From: Cognatilysobacter segetis
GTDB lineage: Bacteria > Pseudomonadota > Gammaproteobacteria > Xanthomonadales > Xanthomonadaceae
NCBI RefSeq assembly: GCF_004359965.1
Contig: NZ_SMRQ01000011.1
Location: 30,313-94,312, forward strand
Direction of reading: 5' to 3'
DNA: 64,000 nt
The notes below the pieces were generated by a model, which was not told the DNA's origin, ran no database searches, and was given only the letters and a program-made list of their open reading frames with translations. The position numbers and the translations under genes were made by a program. Numbering within the stretch: position 1 is the stretch's first letter; every line of letters begins with the position of its first letter. Positions 19,131-29,400 of the stretch are shown in pieces.

Positions 19131-19235
19131 TCGCGGGCGGCGTTCACCGCGGCCAGCCGTGCCCGCCCGGACAATCCGGCCGCTGCATACAATCGCGGCT
19201 TCACCCGAACCGGGCGACGCCCGAGGAGAGACACC

Positions 19236-19556
19236 ATGGTCCGCACCGTCCTGGCCGCCGCCGCCCTGGCCCTCTGCGCCGGCACCGTCCACGCTGAAAC
19301 GCTGCTCATCGACCGGGTGAAGCAGGAGACCGGCGCGATGCCCGCCCGCGGCATGCGGGTGGCCGACGTCGAAAAGCGCTTCGGCGCGCCGACCGACCGG
19401 CTCCAGCCCGCCGGCGGCCAGAAGCGGCAGTGGCCGACGATCCAGCGCTGGGTCTACCCGGCGTTCACCGTGTATTTCGAACGCGGCCGGGTCGTCGACG
19501 CCGTCGCCAACAAGGCCGTCCCCACCGAGATCGGGCCCAAGCCGCCGATCCGCTGA
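19236..19556 (+). CDS. Small secreted protein, function unknown (weakly BamE-like)
   Basis: 106 residues. An N-terminal signal peptide (AAALALCAGTVHA, predicted cut before ET) is followed by a short domain with VADVEKRFGAPTDRLQPAGG and RWVYPAFTVYFERGRVVDAV. The G-x-x-x-x-V-x-x-x-FG-x-P pattern and the later aromatic strand resemble BamE/SmpA-type domains, but the match is too short to assign a function. It precedes aguA by 11 bases and may be cotranscribed with it. A TACAAT hexamer (19188-19193) could be its -10. Confidence 0.75.
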   Translation: MVRTVLAAAALALCAGTVHAETLLIDRVKQETGAMPARGMRVADVEKRFGAPTDRLQPAGGQKRQWPTIQRWVYPAFTVYFERGRVVDAVANKAVPTEIGPKPPIR

Positions 19557-19567
19557 CAGGAAGCACG

Positions 19568-20599
19568 ATGTCCCGAACCGATGCACGGCTCCCCGCCGAG
19601 TGGGAGCCGCAGTCCGCCGTCCTCCTCGCCTGGCCGCACGCCGGCACCGACTGGGCCGACCGCCTTTCCGAAGTCGAGACCACCTACGTCGCGCTGGCCG
19701 CGGCGATCACGCGCTTCGAGCAGGCGGTGATCTGCGTCGCCGACGAGGCGCTGCAGGCACACGCCGGCGCGCTGCTCGCCGCCGGTGGCGTCGACCTGGG
19801 CCGCGTACGCTTCGTCCGCGCCGACTACGACGACACCTGGTTGCGCGACTCGGGCCCGATCACCTTGCGCACGGCCCACGGTTTCCGCCTGCTGGATTTC
19901 CGGTTCACGGGCTGGGGCGGCAAGTTCGAGGCGAGCCGCGACGACGCGCTGGTCGAGGCGCTGCAAGCCCGCGGGCTGTTCGCGCGCGCCGAGCGCACGT
20001 CGATCCCCTTCGCGCTCGAAGGCGGCGCGATCGACAGCGATGGCGACGGCACGCTGCTCACCACGTGGGAGTGCCTCAACCAGCGCCATCCCGATGCGTC
20101 GCGCGAAGAGCTGTCGGCCAAGCTCGCCGACTGGCTGGCGCAGGACCGCGTGCTCTGGCTCGACCACGGCTTCCTCGAGGGCGACGACACGGATGCGCAT
20201 ATCGACACGCTCGCGCGCTTCGCGTCCGTCGACTCGATCGTCTTCCAGGGCTGCGACGATCCGTCCGATTCCCATTACCCGCACCTGCGCGCGATGGCCG
20301 ACGAACTCGCCGCGCTGCGCACGAAGGCCGGCGCGCCGTACCGCCTGTTCGAACTGCCCTGGGCGCGGCCGATCCTCGATCAGGGCCGCCGGCTGGCCGC
20401 GAGCTATGCGAACTTCCTGATCGTCAACGGCGCGGTGCTCGCGCCCTCGTACGGCGATGACGCCGACGCGCGTGCGCAGGCGGTGCTGCAGCAGGCGTTC
20501 CCCGATCGCGAGATCGTCATGGTCCCGTGCCGTGCGCTGATCTGGCAGAACGGCAGCCTGCACTGCCTGACCATGCAGCTGCCCGAAGGAGTGGTGTGA
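19568..20599 (+). CDS. aguA: Agmatine deiminase
   Basis: 343 residues from ATG 19568, preceded by AGGAAGC. Converts agmatine to N-carbamoylputrescine. Peptidyl-arginine-deiminase-fold motifs are PAEWEPQSAVLLAWPH, DDTWLRDSGPI, ALEGGAIDSDGDGT, a DAHIDTLARF histidine and the nucleophile Cys333 in GSLHCLTMQLPEGVV. The stop overlaps the aguB start (TGATG), so the two steps of putrescine synthesis from agmatine are coupled. Speciation between agmatine and peptidyl-arginine substrates rests on this pairing. Confidence 0.93.
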   Translation: MSRTDARLPAEWEPQSAVLLAWPHAGTDWADRLSEVETTYVALAAAITRFEQAVICVADEALQAHAGALLAAGGVDLGRVRFVRADYDDTWLRDSGPITLRTAHGFRLLDFRFTGWGGKFEASRDDALVEALQARGLFARAERTSIPFALEGGAIDSDGDGTLLTTWECLNQRHPDASREELSAKLADWLAQDRVLWLDHGFLEGDDTDAHIDTLARFASVDSIVFQGCDDPSDSHYPHLRAMADELAALRTKAGAPYRLFELPWARPILDQGRRLAASYANFLIVNGAVLAPSYGDDADARAQAVLQQAFPDREIVMVPCRALIWQNGSLHCLTMQLPEGVV

Positions 20600-21489
20600 T
20601 GTCGAAGAAGAAGGTGCTGCCGGTCGCACTCGTCCAGGAGTCGAACCACGGCACGGCCGAGGCCAACCTGGACGTGATCGCGCAGCGCATCGGCGAGGCC
20701 GCCGGCAACGGCGCCAGGCTCGTGCTGCTGCAGGAGCTGCACAACGGCGCGTACTTCTGCCAGCACCAGTGCGTCGACGAATTCGAGTCCGCCGAGCCGA
20801 TCCCCGGCCCGACGACCGAGCGCCTGTCCGCACTCGCGAAGCAGCACGGCGTCGTGATCGTCGGCTCGCTGTTCGAGCGCCGCGGCCCGGGTCTGTACCA
20901 CAACACCGCGGTGGTGCTCGATGCCGACGGCTCGCTCGCCGGCAAGTACCGCAAGATGCACATCCCCGACGATCCGGGCTTCAACGAGAAGTTCTATTTC
21001 ACGCCGGGCGACCTGGGTTTCCATCCGATCGACACGTCGGTCGGCCGCCTCGGCGTGATGGTCTGCTGGGACCAGTGGTATCCGGAAGGCGCGCGCCTGA
21101 TGGCGCTGGCCGGCGCGGAGATGCTGCTGTACCCGACGGCGATCGGCTGGGATCCGAACGACGAGCAGGACGAGAAGGACCGCCAGCGCGGCGCGTGGAT
21201 CCTGTCGCATCGCGGGCACGCGGTCGCCAACGGGCTGCCCGTGCTGTCCTGCAACCGTGTCGGCCACGAGCCCTCGCCCATCGGCCGCAGCGGCATCGAC
21301 TTCTGGGGCTCGAGCCACGTGCTCGGGCCGCAGGGCGAGTTCCTCGCGGAAGCGTCCATCGAGCGTCCCGAAGTGCTGATGGCGGAGGTCGACCTTCGCC
21401 GCAGCGAGGATGTCCGTCGCATCTGGCCCTTCCTGCGCGACCGCCGCATCGATGCCTACGGCGACCTGCTCAAGCGCTATCGCGATTGA
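20599..21489 (+). CDS. aguB: N-carbamoylputrescine amidase
   Basis: 296 residues from ATG 20599. A nitrilase-superfamily enzyme that hydrolyses N-carbamoylputrescine to putrescine, CO2 and ammonia. The catalytic triad is Glu46 (LLQELHNGAYFC), Lys119 (KYRKMHIPDD) and Cys156 (VMVCWDQWYPEG). The motif PTAIGWDPNDEQDEKDRQRG is typical of AguB orthologs. Together with aguA this gives an arginine-decarboxylase-dependent route to polyamines. Confidence 0.95.
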   Translation: MSKKKVLPVALVQESNHGTAEANLDVIAQRIGEAAGNGARLVLLQELHNGAYFCQHQCVDEFESAEPIPGPTTERLSALAKQHGVVIVGSLFERRGPGLYHNTAVVLDADGSLAGKYRKMHIPDDPGFNEKFYFTPGDLGFHPIDTSVGRLGVMVCWDQWYPEGARLMALAGAEMLLYPTAIGWDPNDEQDEKDRQRGAWILSHRGHAVANGLPVLSCNRVGHEPSPIGRSGIDFWGSSHVLGPQGEFLAEASIERPEVLMAEVDLRRSEDVRRIWPFLRDRRIDAYGDLLKRYRD

Positions 21490-22039
21490 CGCCACCGCGC
21501 GCGTTCGCCGCGCCACGCCGGACGACGTGCCGGCGCTGGCGCGCATCTATGCGCACGAGGTGGCGCACGGCACCGCGTCCTGCGAATACACGCCGCCGGA
21601 CGCCCGCGAGTTCGCCCGTCGCTTCACGGCGATCCGCGACGGCGGTTATCCCTACCTCGTCGCCGACGTCGACGGCCGGGTCGGCGGCTTCGCGTATGGG
21701 AGCGCCTACCGCACGCGCGAGGGTTACCGGTGGGTCGTCGAGGACAGCGTGTACGTCGATGCCGCCTTCCGCGGTCGTGGACTCGGCGGCCGCCTGCTCG
21801 ATGCGCTGATCGGGCGCTGCACGGCCCTAGGTTACCGCCGCATGATCGCGGTGATCGGCGACGGCGGCAACGCGGCGTCGATCGCACTCCACGAACGTGC
21901 CGGTTTCAGCGTGGCCGCACGCTTCGCCGGACTCGGCTTCAAACACGGGCGCTGGCTCGAGAACGTGCAGATGGTGCGCGCCCTCGGCGCCGGCGATACG
22001 TCGCCCCCCGCCGCGGCGCCATTGCCGGACGCGGACTGA
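21452..22039 (+). CDS. GNAT N-acetyltransferase (phosphinothricin-acetyltransferase-like)
   Basis: 195 residues if started at ATG 21452, which lies 36 bases inside aguB; no ATG/GTG/TTG occurs in frame closer to the domain start (VRRATPDDVPALARIYAHEV). The acetyl-CoA loop FRGRGLGGRLLDALIGR and the C-terminal GNAASIALHERAGFSVAARF are typical of the Pat/Bar-like GNAT subfamily that acetylates phosphinothricin or methionine-sulfone-type amines. The overlap suggests coupled translation with aguB. The true substrate is unknown. Confidence 0.85.
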   Translation: MPTATCSSAIAIDATARVRRATPDDVPALARIYAHEVAHGTASCEYTPPDAREFARRFTAIRDGGYPYLVADVDGRVGGFAYGSAYRTREGYRWVVEDSVYVDAAFRGRGLGGRLLDALIGRCTALGYRRMIAVIGDGGNAASIALHERAGFSVAARFAGLGFKHGRWLENVQMVRALGAGDTSPPAAAPLPDAD

Positions 22040-22094
22040 CTCCCTACCCTGCCCCGTCGCGACACCGACGGTGCCGCCTTTCCTGCAGGTCGAC

Positions 22095-23315
22095 ATGGAT
22101 CCGATGCCCACCACTTCCGACGCGCTGGCCGGCCAGCCGCACGCGATCGTCGAGCGCGACGGCGTGCGTTACACGCTGCTGGGCACCGCCCACGTCTCGA
22201 AGGCCAGCGTCGACGCCGTGCGCGCCGCCATCGCCTCCGGCGATTACGACCACGTCGCCGTCGAACTCGACAGCGCGCGGATGCAGGCCCTCGTCGAGCC
22301 GGAAGCGATGGGCAAGCTCGACCTCGTCGAGGTGATCCGCACCGGCCGCACCGCGATGTTCGCCGCCAACCTCGCCCTGGCCGCCTACCAGCGCCGCCTC
22401 GCCGAGCAGCTGGGCATCGAACCCGGCGCGGAGCTGAAGCAGGCGGTGCTGGACGCACGCGAGCGCGAGCTGCCCGTGTCGCTGATCGACCGCGACGTGG
22501 GACTGACGGTCCGTCGCGCGGCGAGCCGGCTGGGTTGGTGGAAGCGGATCAAGCTCGGCGGTGGCCTGGCCGCGTCACTGATCGCCAGCGACGAAGTGCC
22601 GGAACACGAGATCGAAAAGCTCAAGGAAGGCGACATCCTGGAGTCGAGTTTCGCGGAGTTCGCGAGCCACAGCCCCGAGCTCTACGAGACGGTGATCGCC
22701 GAGCGCGACCGCTACATGGCTGCGGGGCTTCGCACGGCGGGCGCGGCCAGTCCCGCGCCGCGCAACGTGCTCGCGGTCGTCGGCGCGGGCCACCTGGCCG
22801 GCCTTTCGCGCGAGCTCACCGAGCAGCACGACGACCCGGTGTCCCTGCATGCGGCGTTGGAAGCGGTGCCGAAGAAGCGCAAGGTGCCGTGGTTCACGCT
22901 GCTGATCGGCGCGCTGCTGCTCGGCGGCATGGCCTGGGGCTTCCAGAGCGGCGGCCTGAAGCTGGCGTCCGGCGTGCTCGTGCAATGGCTCGTGGCGACG
23001 AGCGTGCTCGCCGCCGTCGGCGCGCTGCTCGCGGGCGGCCATCCGCTCAGCGTGCTCGCGGGCGCGGTCGTCGCGCCGTTCAAGCCGTTCCGTCCCGCGA
23101 TCCCGGCGGGCGCGGTCAGCGCGTTGGTGGAAGCACGCATCCGCAAGCCCACCTACGCCGACTTCATCCGCCTTCGCGATGACGTGCGCACGCTGCGCGG
23201 GTGGTACCGCAACCGCGTCGCACGCACCCTGCTCGTCTTCATCCTGACCAATTTCGGCACGATGGCGGGCGAGTGGATCGCCATCGCGCGGATCATCGGC
23301 ACGCTCGCGCGCTGA
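22095..23315 (+). CDS. TraB-family membrane protein
   Basis: 406 residues from ATG 22095 (a second ATG is at 22104). The N-terminal TraB/GumN-like hydrolase-type domain has YTLLGTAHVSKASVDAV, HVAVELDSARMQAL and VVGAGHLAGLSREL. After about residue 265 come three or four transmembrane helices (TLLIGALLLGGMAWGF, VLVQWLVATSVLAAVGALLA and a C-terminal one). This matches bacterial TraB/PrgY-type proteins implicated in pheromone inhibition or as putative metalloproteases (Tiki-like); activity here is not established. Confidence 0.85.
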   Translation: MDPMPTTSDALAGQPHAIVERDGVRYTLLGTAHVSKASVDAVRAAIASGDYDHVAVELDSARMQALVEPEAMGKLDLVEVIRTGRTAMFAANLALAAYQRRLAEQLGIEPGAELKQAVLDARERELPVSLIDRDVGLTVRRAASRLGWWKRIKLGGGLAASLIASDEVPEHEIEKLKEGDILESSFAEFASHSPELYETVIAERDRYMAAGLRTAGAASPAPRNVLAVVGAGHLAGLSRELTEQHDDPVSLHAALEAVPKKRKVPWFTLLIGALLLGGMAWGFQSGGLKLASGVLVQWLVATSVLAAVGALLAGGHPLSVLAGAVVAPFKPFRPAIPAGAVSALVEARIRKPTYADFIRLRDDVRTLRGWYRNRVARTLLVFILTNFGTMAGEWIAIARIIGTLAR

Positions 23316-23335
23316 CGGGCCGCCCGCAGAAAAAG

Positions 23336-23359
23336 AAAGGGGCCCGAGGGCCCCTTTTT
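23336..23359. terminator. Bidirectional terminator between traB-type gene and RND operon
   Basis: Stem AAAGGGGCC / GGCCCCTTT with loop CGAG, flanked by an A-rich tract on the left (AAAAAG) and TTTTT on the right, so it can end transcription from both convergent genes. Confidence 0.9.
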
Positions 23360-23365
23360 CGTTTC

Positions 23366-26300
23366 TCAGGCCGTCGCTGCCGCGGCGGGCACGGCCGGCA
23401 ACCCCCGCGCGCGCCGAAACAGGCGCGACGTCGCGCCGCGCAGGTCGTCCAGGATCGCGTAGACCGTCGGCAGGAACAGCAGGCTGACGACGGTCGAGAA
23501 CGCCAGCCCGCCCGCGATCGCACGCGCCATCGGGTAGTACGGGGGCCCGTTGCCGGCCATCTGCGTGTTGCCGATCGCGATCGGCACCATGGCGAGGATC
23601 GCCGTGCCCATCGTCATGAGGATCGGCCGCAGGCGCTCGCGGCTGCCCTCGACCAGTGCCTCCGTGCGCGACAGGCCGCGGCGGCGCAGGTTGTTGATGT
23701 GCTCGATCATCACGATGCCGTTGTTCACCACCACGCCCATCAGCACGAGGATGCCGATGAAGGCCATGATGTTGAACTCGGTGCCGGTGAGCCAGAACAG
23801 CCAGAACACGCCGAACACCGAGAACAGCACGCCGGACATGATCGCCGACGGGAACAGCAGCGACTCGAACACCGCCGCCATCACCACGTAGATCATCACC
23901 AGCGCGATCAGCAGGTTGAACATCATCTGCTTGCTCGCCTCGTCGTCCTCCTGGAAGGCGCTGCCGTCGAAGCTGTAGCTGTAGCCCGGCGGGACTTGCA
24001 CGGACTTCAGCGTGTCCTCCATCGCCTTCTTCGCCTTGGCCGGCTCGACCTTGTCCGGCAGGCTGGCCTGGATCGTCAGCGTGGTCTGGCGGTTCGTACG
24101 CTGGATCTGCGACGCCGACGGCCGCACCGCCACGTCGACCATCGCCAGCAGCGGCACCGCGCGGCCGTCTGGCGCACGCACCGTGAAGCCCGCGATGTCA
24201 CCGACGCCGAAATCCTCGGCGCCGGCGAAGCGCACCCACACCGGTACCTCGGTGTCGCCGCGACGGAACTCGCGCAGCGGCGCGCCACGCAGGGCCAGCC
24301 CGACGAACTGCGAGACCTGCTGCGCGGTGAAGCCGAACGCCGCCGCGCGCTCGCGGTCGACGCGCACGGCGAGCTCGCTGTTCTTGTCGCCGGTATCCAC
24401 CCGCACGTCGCGCAGCTCGGGCCGCTTGGCCAGGATCGGCACGATGTCGCGGCCGAGGTCCTCGAGCGTCTGCGTGGAGTCGCCCACCAGCTGCACCTGC
24501 ACCTTCTGGCCCGGCTGACCCCCGTTCGGGCCGCCCTGGTTGCCCACGGTCAGGTCCGCGCGCGCCGACTTCGGCAGCTCCTTGCGAAGCGTCTCGACGT
24601 AGGCCTTCATGTCCGGCACGACCTTCGTATCCACCGTGAGCCGCGTCGACGCCCCGCCCTGCTCGCTGTAGTACGAATAGAGCTGGGTGATGCCGAGCGG
24701 CTTCCGACGGGCGTCGAGATAGTGCTCGACGCGCAGCAGCTCGTCCGACATCTGCTCCTTCGTGTACGCACCTTTCCACTGGTACTGGATGCTGACCTCG
24801 TCGCCGTCGTCGCCGCCGAACATGTTCTTCTTCGTCAGCATCATCGGCACGATGCTGACCGCGATGATCAGGAAAATGCCGGCGACGCTCGCGCCGCGGT
24901 GCTCGAGCGTCCAGCGCAGCAGCGTGGCATAACGCCGCTGCAGTCGCGGGATCAGGCCGTTCGGGCTGCGCACAGCGGGGGGCGTCTTCATGCGCGCCGA
25001 CAGCATCGGAATCAGGCTGACCGCCACGAGCCACGACGCCAGCAGCGACACCGAGATCGTGATCGCGATCTGCGAGAGATAGATGCTGAGGAAGTTGCGC
25101 TCGCCGAACAGGTTCGGCAGGAACACGATGCAGTGGCAGAGCGTGCCCGCCGACAGCGCGATAGCGACGTGCCGCGTGCCGACGATCGATGCCATCACCG
25201 GATTGCCGGGCATTTTCTCCCGTTCCTGGTAGATGCTCTCCACCACGACGACCGCGTTGTCGACCAGCATGCCGACCGCCAGCAGCAGGCCCATCATCGA
25301 CAGGATGTTGAGCGAAACGCCGGCGAAGTACATGAAACCGAGCGTCATCACGAAGCAGATCGGGATCGCCAGCGTCACCATGGCCGTCGACGGCCAGTGG
25401 CGCAGGAAGAAGAACAGCACGGCAATCGACAGCACCAGGCCGATCGCGCCCGCCTCGGCGAGTTCGGTCAGCGAGTTGGTCACGTCCTCGCCCTGGTTCT
25501 GGATGATCTTGACCTGCACGTCGTGTAGCGCGGGATCGGTGCGGATCGCCTCGACCTCCTTGAGCGCGCGCGCCGATACGTCGACCAGGTTCGCGCTGCG
25601 CTCCTTGTAGACGTCGAGGCCGACGGCCGGACGCCCGTCGAGCCGGCGGCCGTAGTCCATGCGCGCCGGCTTCAGCCGGATTTCGGCGATGTCGCCCAGG
25701 CGCGTTCCCTTGGCGTCGATCACCAGCGCGCGCAGCTGGTCGAGGTCGGCGATCTCGCCGACCGGCTGCACGCGCAGGCGACGGCCGCCGTCGTCGATCT
25801 CGCCGCCCGAGACGGAGAAGTTCACGGCCTGCAGGCGCGTGGTCAGCTCGTTGAGCACGACACCGCGCGAGGTGAGCGCGTCCGGATCGATCGCGATCTC
25901 CACCTCGTTGGGGGCCGCGCCCGACACCTCGACGCGGGCGACGCCCGGGATGCGCTCGAGGCGGCGCTTGAACTCGCGCTCGATCATGTCGTACGCGCCG
26001 GTCAGGTCGCGCGCACCCGCGAGGCGGACCTGCAGCACCGGCTGGTCGGTCGTCGAGAACTTGTTGACGAAGTAGCGCTTGAGGTCGTCCGGCAGATCGT
26101 CGCGGATCGCGTCAATGCGCTCGCGCGCTTCCGACGCCGCGATCGAGACATCGCGGCTCCAGTCGGAGAAGAACACGCCGATGCTGGCACCCTCGGAGCG
26201 GGCATTCGACTCCATGCGCTTGACCCCCGTCAGCGTCGACAGCGCTTCCTCCGACGGGCGCAGCACCGTGCGCTCGACTTCCTCCGGCGTGGAGCCCGTG

Positions 26301-26455
26301 TAAGGCAGCTCGATGAAGATGCCGGGGAACGTCACCTCCGGGAACGATTCCAGCGGCAGCCGCACCGCCGCGATCAGGCCGATCACGAACAGCGACACGA
26401 AGAACATGATCGCCGTGACGGGGCGGCGGATGCTCAGCTCGGCGATGCCGCTCAT
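23366..26455 (-). CDS. RND efflux permease, smaller partner (proton-relay residues altered)
   Basis: 1029 residues, the standard AcrB-like length: N-terminal SIRRPVTAIMFFVSLFVIGL, large periplasmic loops and twelve transmembrane helices. In TM4 the usual Asp-Asp pair is Asp399-Asn400 (MLVDNAVVVVES), and in TM10 the usual Lys is Asn911 (VVVNNGIVMIEH), so two residues of the canonical AcrB relay (D408, K940) are replaced. It overlaps the larger permease by ATGA, with a single adaptor upstream. This suggests a heteromeric pump in the manner of MdtBC. The substrate cannot be read from sequence. Confidence 0.92.
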   Translation of the reverse strand: MSGIAELSIRRPVTAIMFFVSLFVIGLIAAVRLPLESFPEVTFPGIFIELPYTGSTPEEVERTVLRPSEEALSTLTGVKRMESNARSEGASIGVFFSDWSRDVSIAASEARERIDAIRDDLPDDLKRYFVNKFSTTDQPVLQVRLAGARDLTGAYDMIEREFKRRLERIPGVARVEVSGAAPNEVEIAIDPDALTSRGVVLNELTTRLQAVNFSVSGGEIDDGGRRLRVQPVGEIADLDQLRALVIDAKGTRLGDIAEIRLKPARMDYGRRLDGRPAVGLDVYKERSANLVDVSARALKEVEAIRTDPALHDVQVKIIQNQGEDVTNSLTELAEAGAIGLVLSIAVLFFFLRHWPSTAMVTLAIPICFVMTLGFMYFAGVSLNILSMMGLLLAVGMLVDNAVVVVESIYQEREKMPGNPVMASIVGTRHVAIALSAGTLCHCIVFLPNLFGERNFLSIYLSQIAITISVSLLASWLVAVSLIPMLSARMKTPPAVRSPNGLIPRLQRRYATLLRWTLEHRGASVAGIFLIIAVSIVPMMLTKKNMFGGDDGDEVSIQYQWKGAYTKEQMSDELLRVEHYLDARRKPLGITQLYSYYSEQGGASTRLTVDTKVVPDMKAYVETLRKELPKSARADLTVGNQGGPNGGQPGQKVQVQLVGDSTQTLEDLGRDIVPILAKRPELRDVRVDTGDKNSELAVRVDRERAAAFGFTAQQVSQFVGLALRGAPLREFRRGDTEVPVWVRFAGAEDFGVGDIAGFTVRAPDGRAVPLLAMVDVAVRPSASQIQRTNRQTTLTIQASLPDKVEPAKAKKAMEDTLKSVQVPPGYSYSFDGSAFQEDDEASKQMMFNLLIALVMIYVVMAAVFESLLFPSAIMSGVLFSVFGVFWLFWLTGTEFNIMAFIGILVLMGVVVNNGIVMIEHINNLRRRGLSRTEALVEGSRERLRPILMTMGTAILAMVPIAIGNTQMAGNGPPYYPMARAIAGGLAFSTVVSLLFLPTVYAILDDLRGATSRLFRRARGLPAVPAAAATA

Positions 26456-29400
26456 GCGGGCTGCGCCTCCGCGCCGTCGAGGTCGGTGTCACGCGCCGCG
26501 GCACGCCGCGCACGCCGCACGTAGTGCTCGTCGGCGCGGCGGTCCAGCAGGTCGTAGACCACCGGGATCACCACCAGCGTGAGCAGCGTCGACACCAGCA
26601 GGCCGCCGATGACCGTGATCGCCATCGGCGAACGCACCTCGGCACCCTCGCCGAAGGCGAGCGCCAGCGGCAGGAAGCCGAACAGCGTGCACAGCGTGGT
26701 CATCGCGATCGGGCGCAGGCGCGAACGCGCACCTTCCACCAGCGCCTCGCGCTTGGCGACGCCGGCCTCGCGCAGCTGGTTGACCTTGTCGACGAGGATG
26801 ATCGCGTTCTTCACCACCAGGCCCACCAGCAGGATCAGGCCGATGAACACCACCACCGAGACGGGCGACCGCGTCAGCAGCAGCGCCAGCACCGCACCCA
26901 CCATGGCCAGCGGGATGGTGAAGAGGATCACGAACGGATGCAGCAGCGATTCGAACTGCGAGGCCATCACCAGGTAGACGAGGAAGATGGCGAGGCCGAA
27001 CGCGAACAGCAGCGACCGCACGGAATCGGTGAGCTCCTCGCCCTGCCCGCCGATATGCATCGACACGTCGGTACCCAGCGGATTCGCGGCCACGAGCTGC
27101 TGCACTTCCTCGATCGCGCTGCCGAGGTCCGTGCCGCGCAGGTTCGATGAAACGATCGCCACGCGCACCTGGTCGGCGCGGTGGATCTCGCTCGGCCCGG
27201 TGGTGGAGACGACGTCCGCCACGGACTCCAGCGTCACCGGCGCGCGGCCGTTGCCCGGGTTGACGATGAGATGGCGGATGCTGTCGACCGACGCGCGATC
27301 GCTCTCGTTGGCGCGGACGAGAACGTCGATCTTGCGATCGCGGAAGCTGTAGCGGGTGGCGACGTCGCCGCGCACCTTCTTCACCACCGCATCGGCGATC
27401 TGGCGCGTGGTGAGGCCGAGCGCCGCCGCGCGTTCCTGGTCGAAGCGGATCTGCACTTCGGGGAAGCCCTGCTCGACCGTCGACTTGACGTCGGCGTAGT
27501 GCGGATTCGCGCGCAGCAGCGCGGTCAGGCGGTCGCCGGCCGTGCGCAGGCTCTCGAGGTCGCTGCCGCGCAGCTCGATCTCCAGTGGTGCGGAGAAGCT
27601 GAAGAGCTGGGGCCGACGGAAATCGACCTGCGCATCCGATACACCGGCGACGGACGCGCGCAGCTTCTCGGTCTCCGCGGCCTCGACCTCGTGGCTGCCA
27701 CCGTCGGCCATCACGATGCTGATCTTGCCGATGTTCTCGCCGCTTTCCGTCGGGTTCGCGTCCAGGCGCGTGCCACTGCCGCTGACGCCGAACATCGCGC
27801 GGATGCCGTCGTCCTTCTCGTGGGCCTGCTGCAGGCGGCGGACGATCGCGTCGGTCTCGCGCAGCGGCGTGCCCGGCGGCAACTTCACCGTCATCTCGAA
27901 ACGATCCTGCGCGAGCTGCGGGATCAGGTCCGCGCCCAGCATCGGCACGGCGGCCAACGTCAGCGCGAATGCCGCCGCGGCGACGCCGAGCACGAGGCCC
28001 GGCCGGCGCAGCGCACCCGGCAGCAGCGCCAGGTAACGGGCTTCGGCACGGTCGTAGACCGACATCGCGCCGCGGCTCGCCGCCCCGGCCACCGGCGACA
28101 CCACGAAGCGTGCACCGCGCCAGAGACGGGTGAACAGCCACGCCAACCCGAAGACCACCGGCCCGACGAACGCGCGCAGCGCCAGCCCGACCAGCCAGAA
28201 CGGCAGCGCGACGAGCCGCACCGGCAACAGCAGCAGCCACGTCAGCAGCGCCAGCGCCGGGCGCATGCCCGAGCCCAACGGCCAGCGATACAGCGCCGGC
28301 CGACTGCGGATCACGCGGTAGGCGCCGATCGCGAACGTCACCGGCAACGCCAGCAGGACCGCCAGCGCACCCGCCGCGCGGTTGCCGACCCGCTTCATCG
28401 GCGACGCCACGGTCGAGCGCAGCAGCGCCACGTCCGCCGCGTGTTCCGGCGCCGGCTCCTCGCGGACGCCGTCGTCGACGCGCGACTTGAACGCGCTGAG
28501 CATCGGAATCAACGTCATCGAGACGACCAGCGAGATCGCGATCGCGATGGCCACCGTGAGCGCCTGGTCGCGGAACAGCTGCCCGGCGATGCCCTGCACG
28601 AACACGAGCGGCAGGAACACCGAGATCGTCGTCAGCGTCGACGCGACCACCGCCATGCTGACCTCGCGCGTGCCCTCGATGGCGGCGCGCATCACGCCCA
28701 GCCCGCGTTCGCGCGCCTTGGCGATGCTTTCGAGCACGACGATCGAGTCGTCGACCACCAGGCCCGTCGCCAGTGCGAGGCCGCCGAGCGACATCACGTT
28801 GAGGCTCAGGCCCAGCCGGCCCATGAAGAAGAACGTGGTGATGATCGACACCGGCAGCGACAGCGCCACCACGAAGGTGCTCCAGCCGTCGCGCAGGAAC
28901 AGGAAGATGATCAGCACGGCCAGGATGCCGCCGATCACCGCGTCCTCCTTGACGCTCGAGATGGCGTTGCGGATGAACTGCGACTGGTCGTCGATGGTGG
29001 TGAGCTCGACATCCTTGGGCATGCGCTCGCGGATGTCCTTGAGCTTCGCGTCGATCGCGTCGGCGGTCGCGACGGTGTTCGCGTCGCCTTCCTTGTAGAT
29101 CGCCAGCTCGACCGCCTCGCGGCCGCCGAGGCGGATCACCGACTCGCGCTCCTTGTAGCCCTGCCGGACGGTCGCGATGTCCTTGAGGCGCACGGGCATG
29201 CCGTTCGCCGGCGTGGCGCCACCGGAGGACGCGCTCTGCACCGACGCCGCGGCGGCCATCGCGCTCGCGTTGCCGGTCGCCGCCGCCACGCGCGCCATCT
29301 GCTCGGCGGCCGACTGCGCCGCCCCGCCGCCCGCCGACGAAGTCGTCACCAGCATGTCGCGCATCTCGTCGATGCTGCGGAACTGGTTGACCGTACGCAC

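Noticed and set aside
23201..25528. A 775-codon plus-strand frame running from the traB-type gene into the RND region
   Set aside because: It crosses a strong terminator and is antisense to the small RND permease; His/Arg/Asp-rich without domains.
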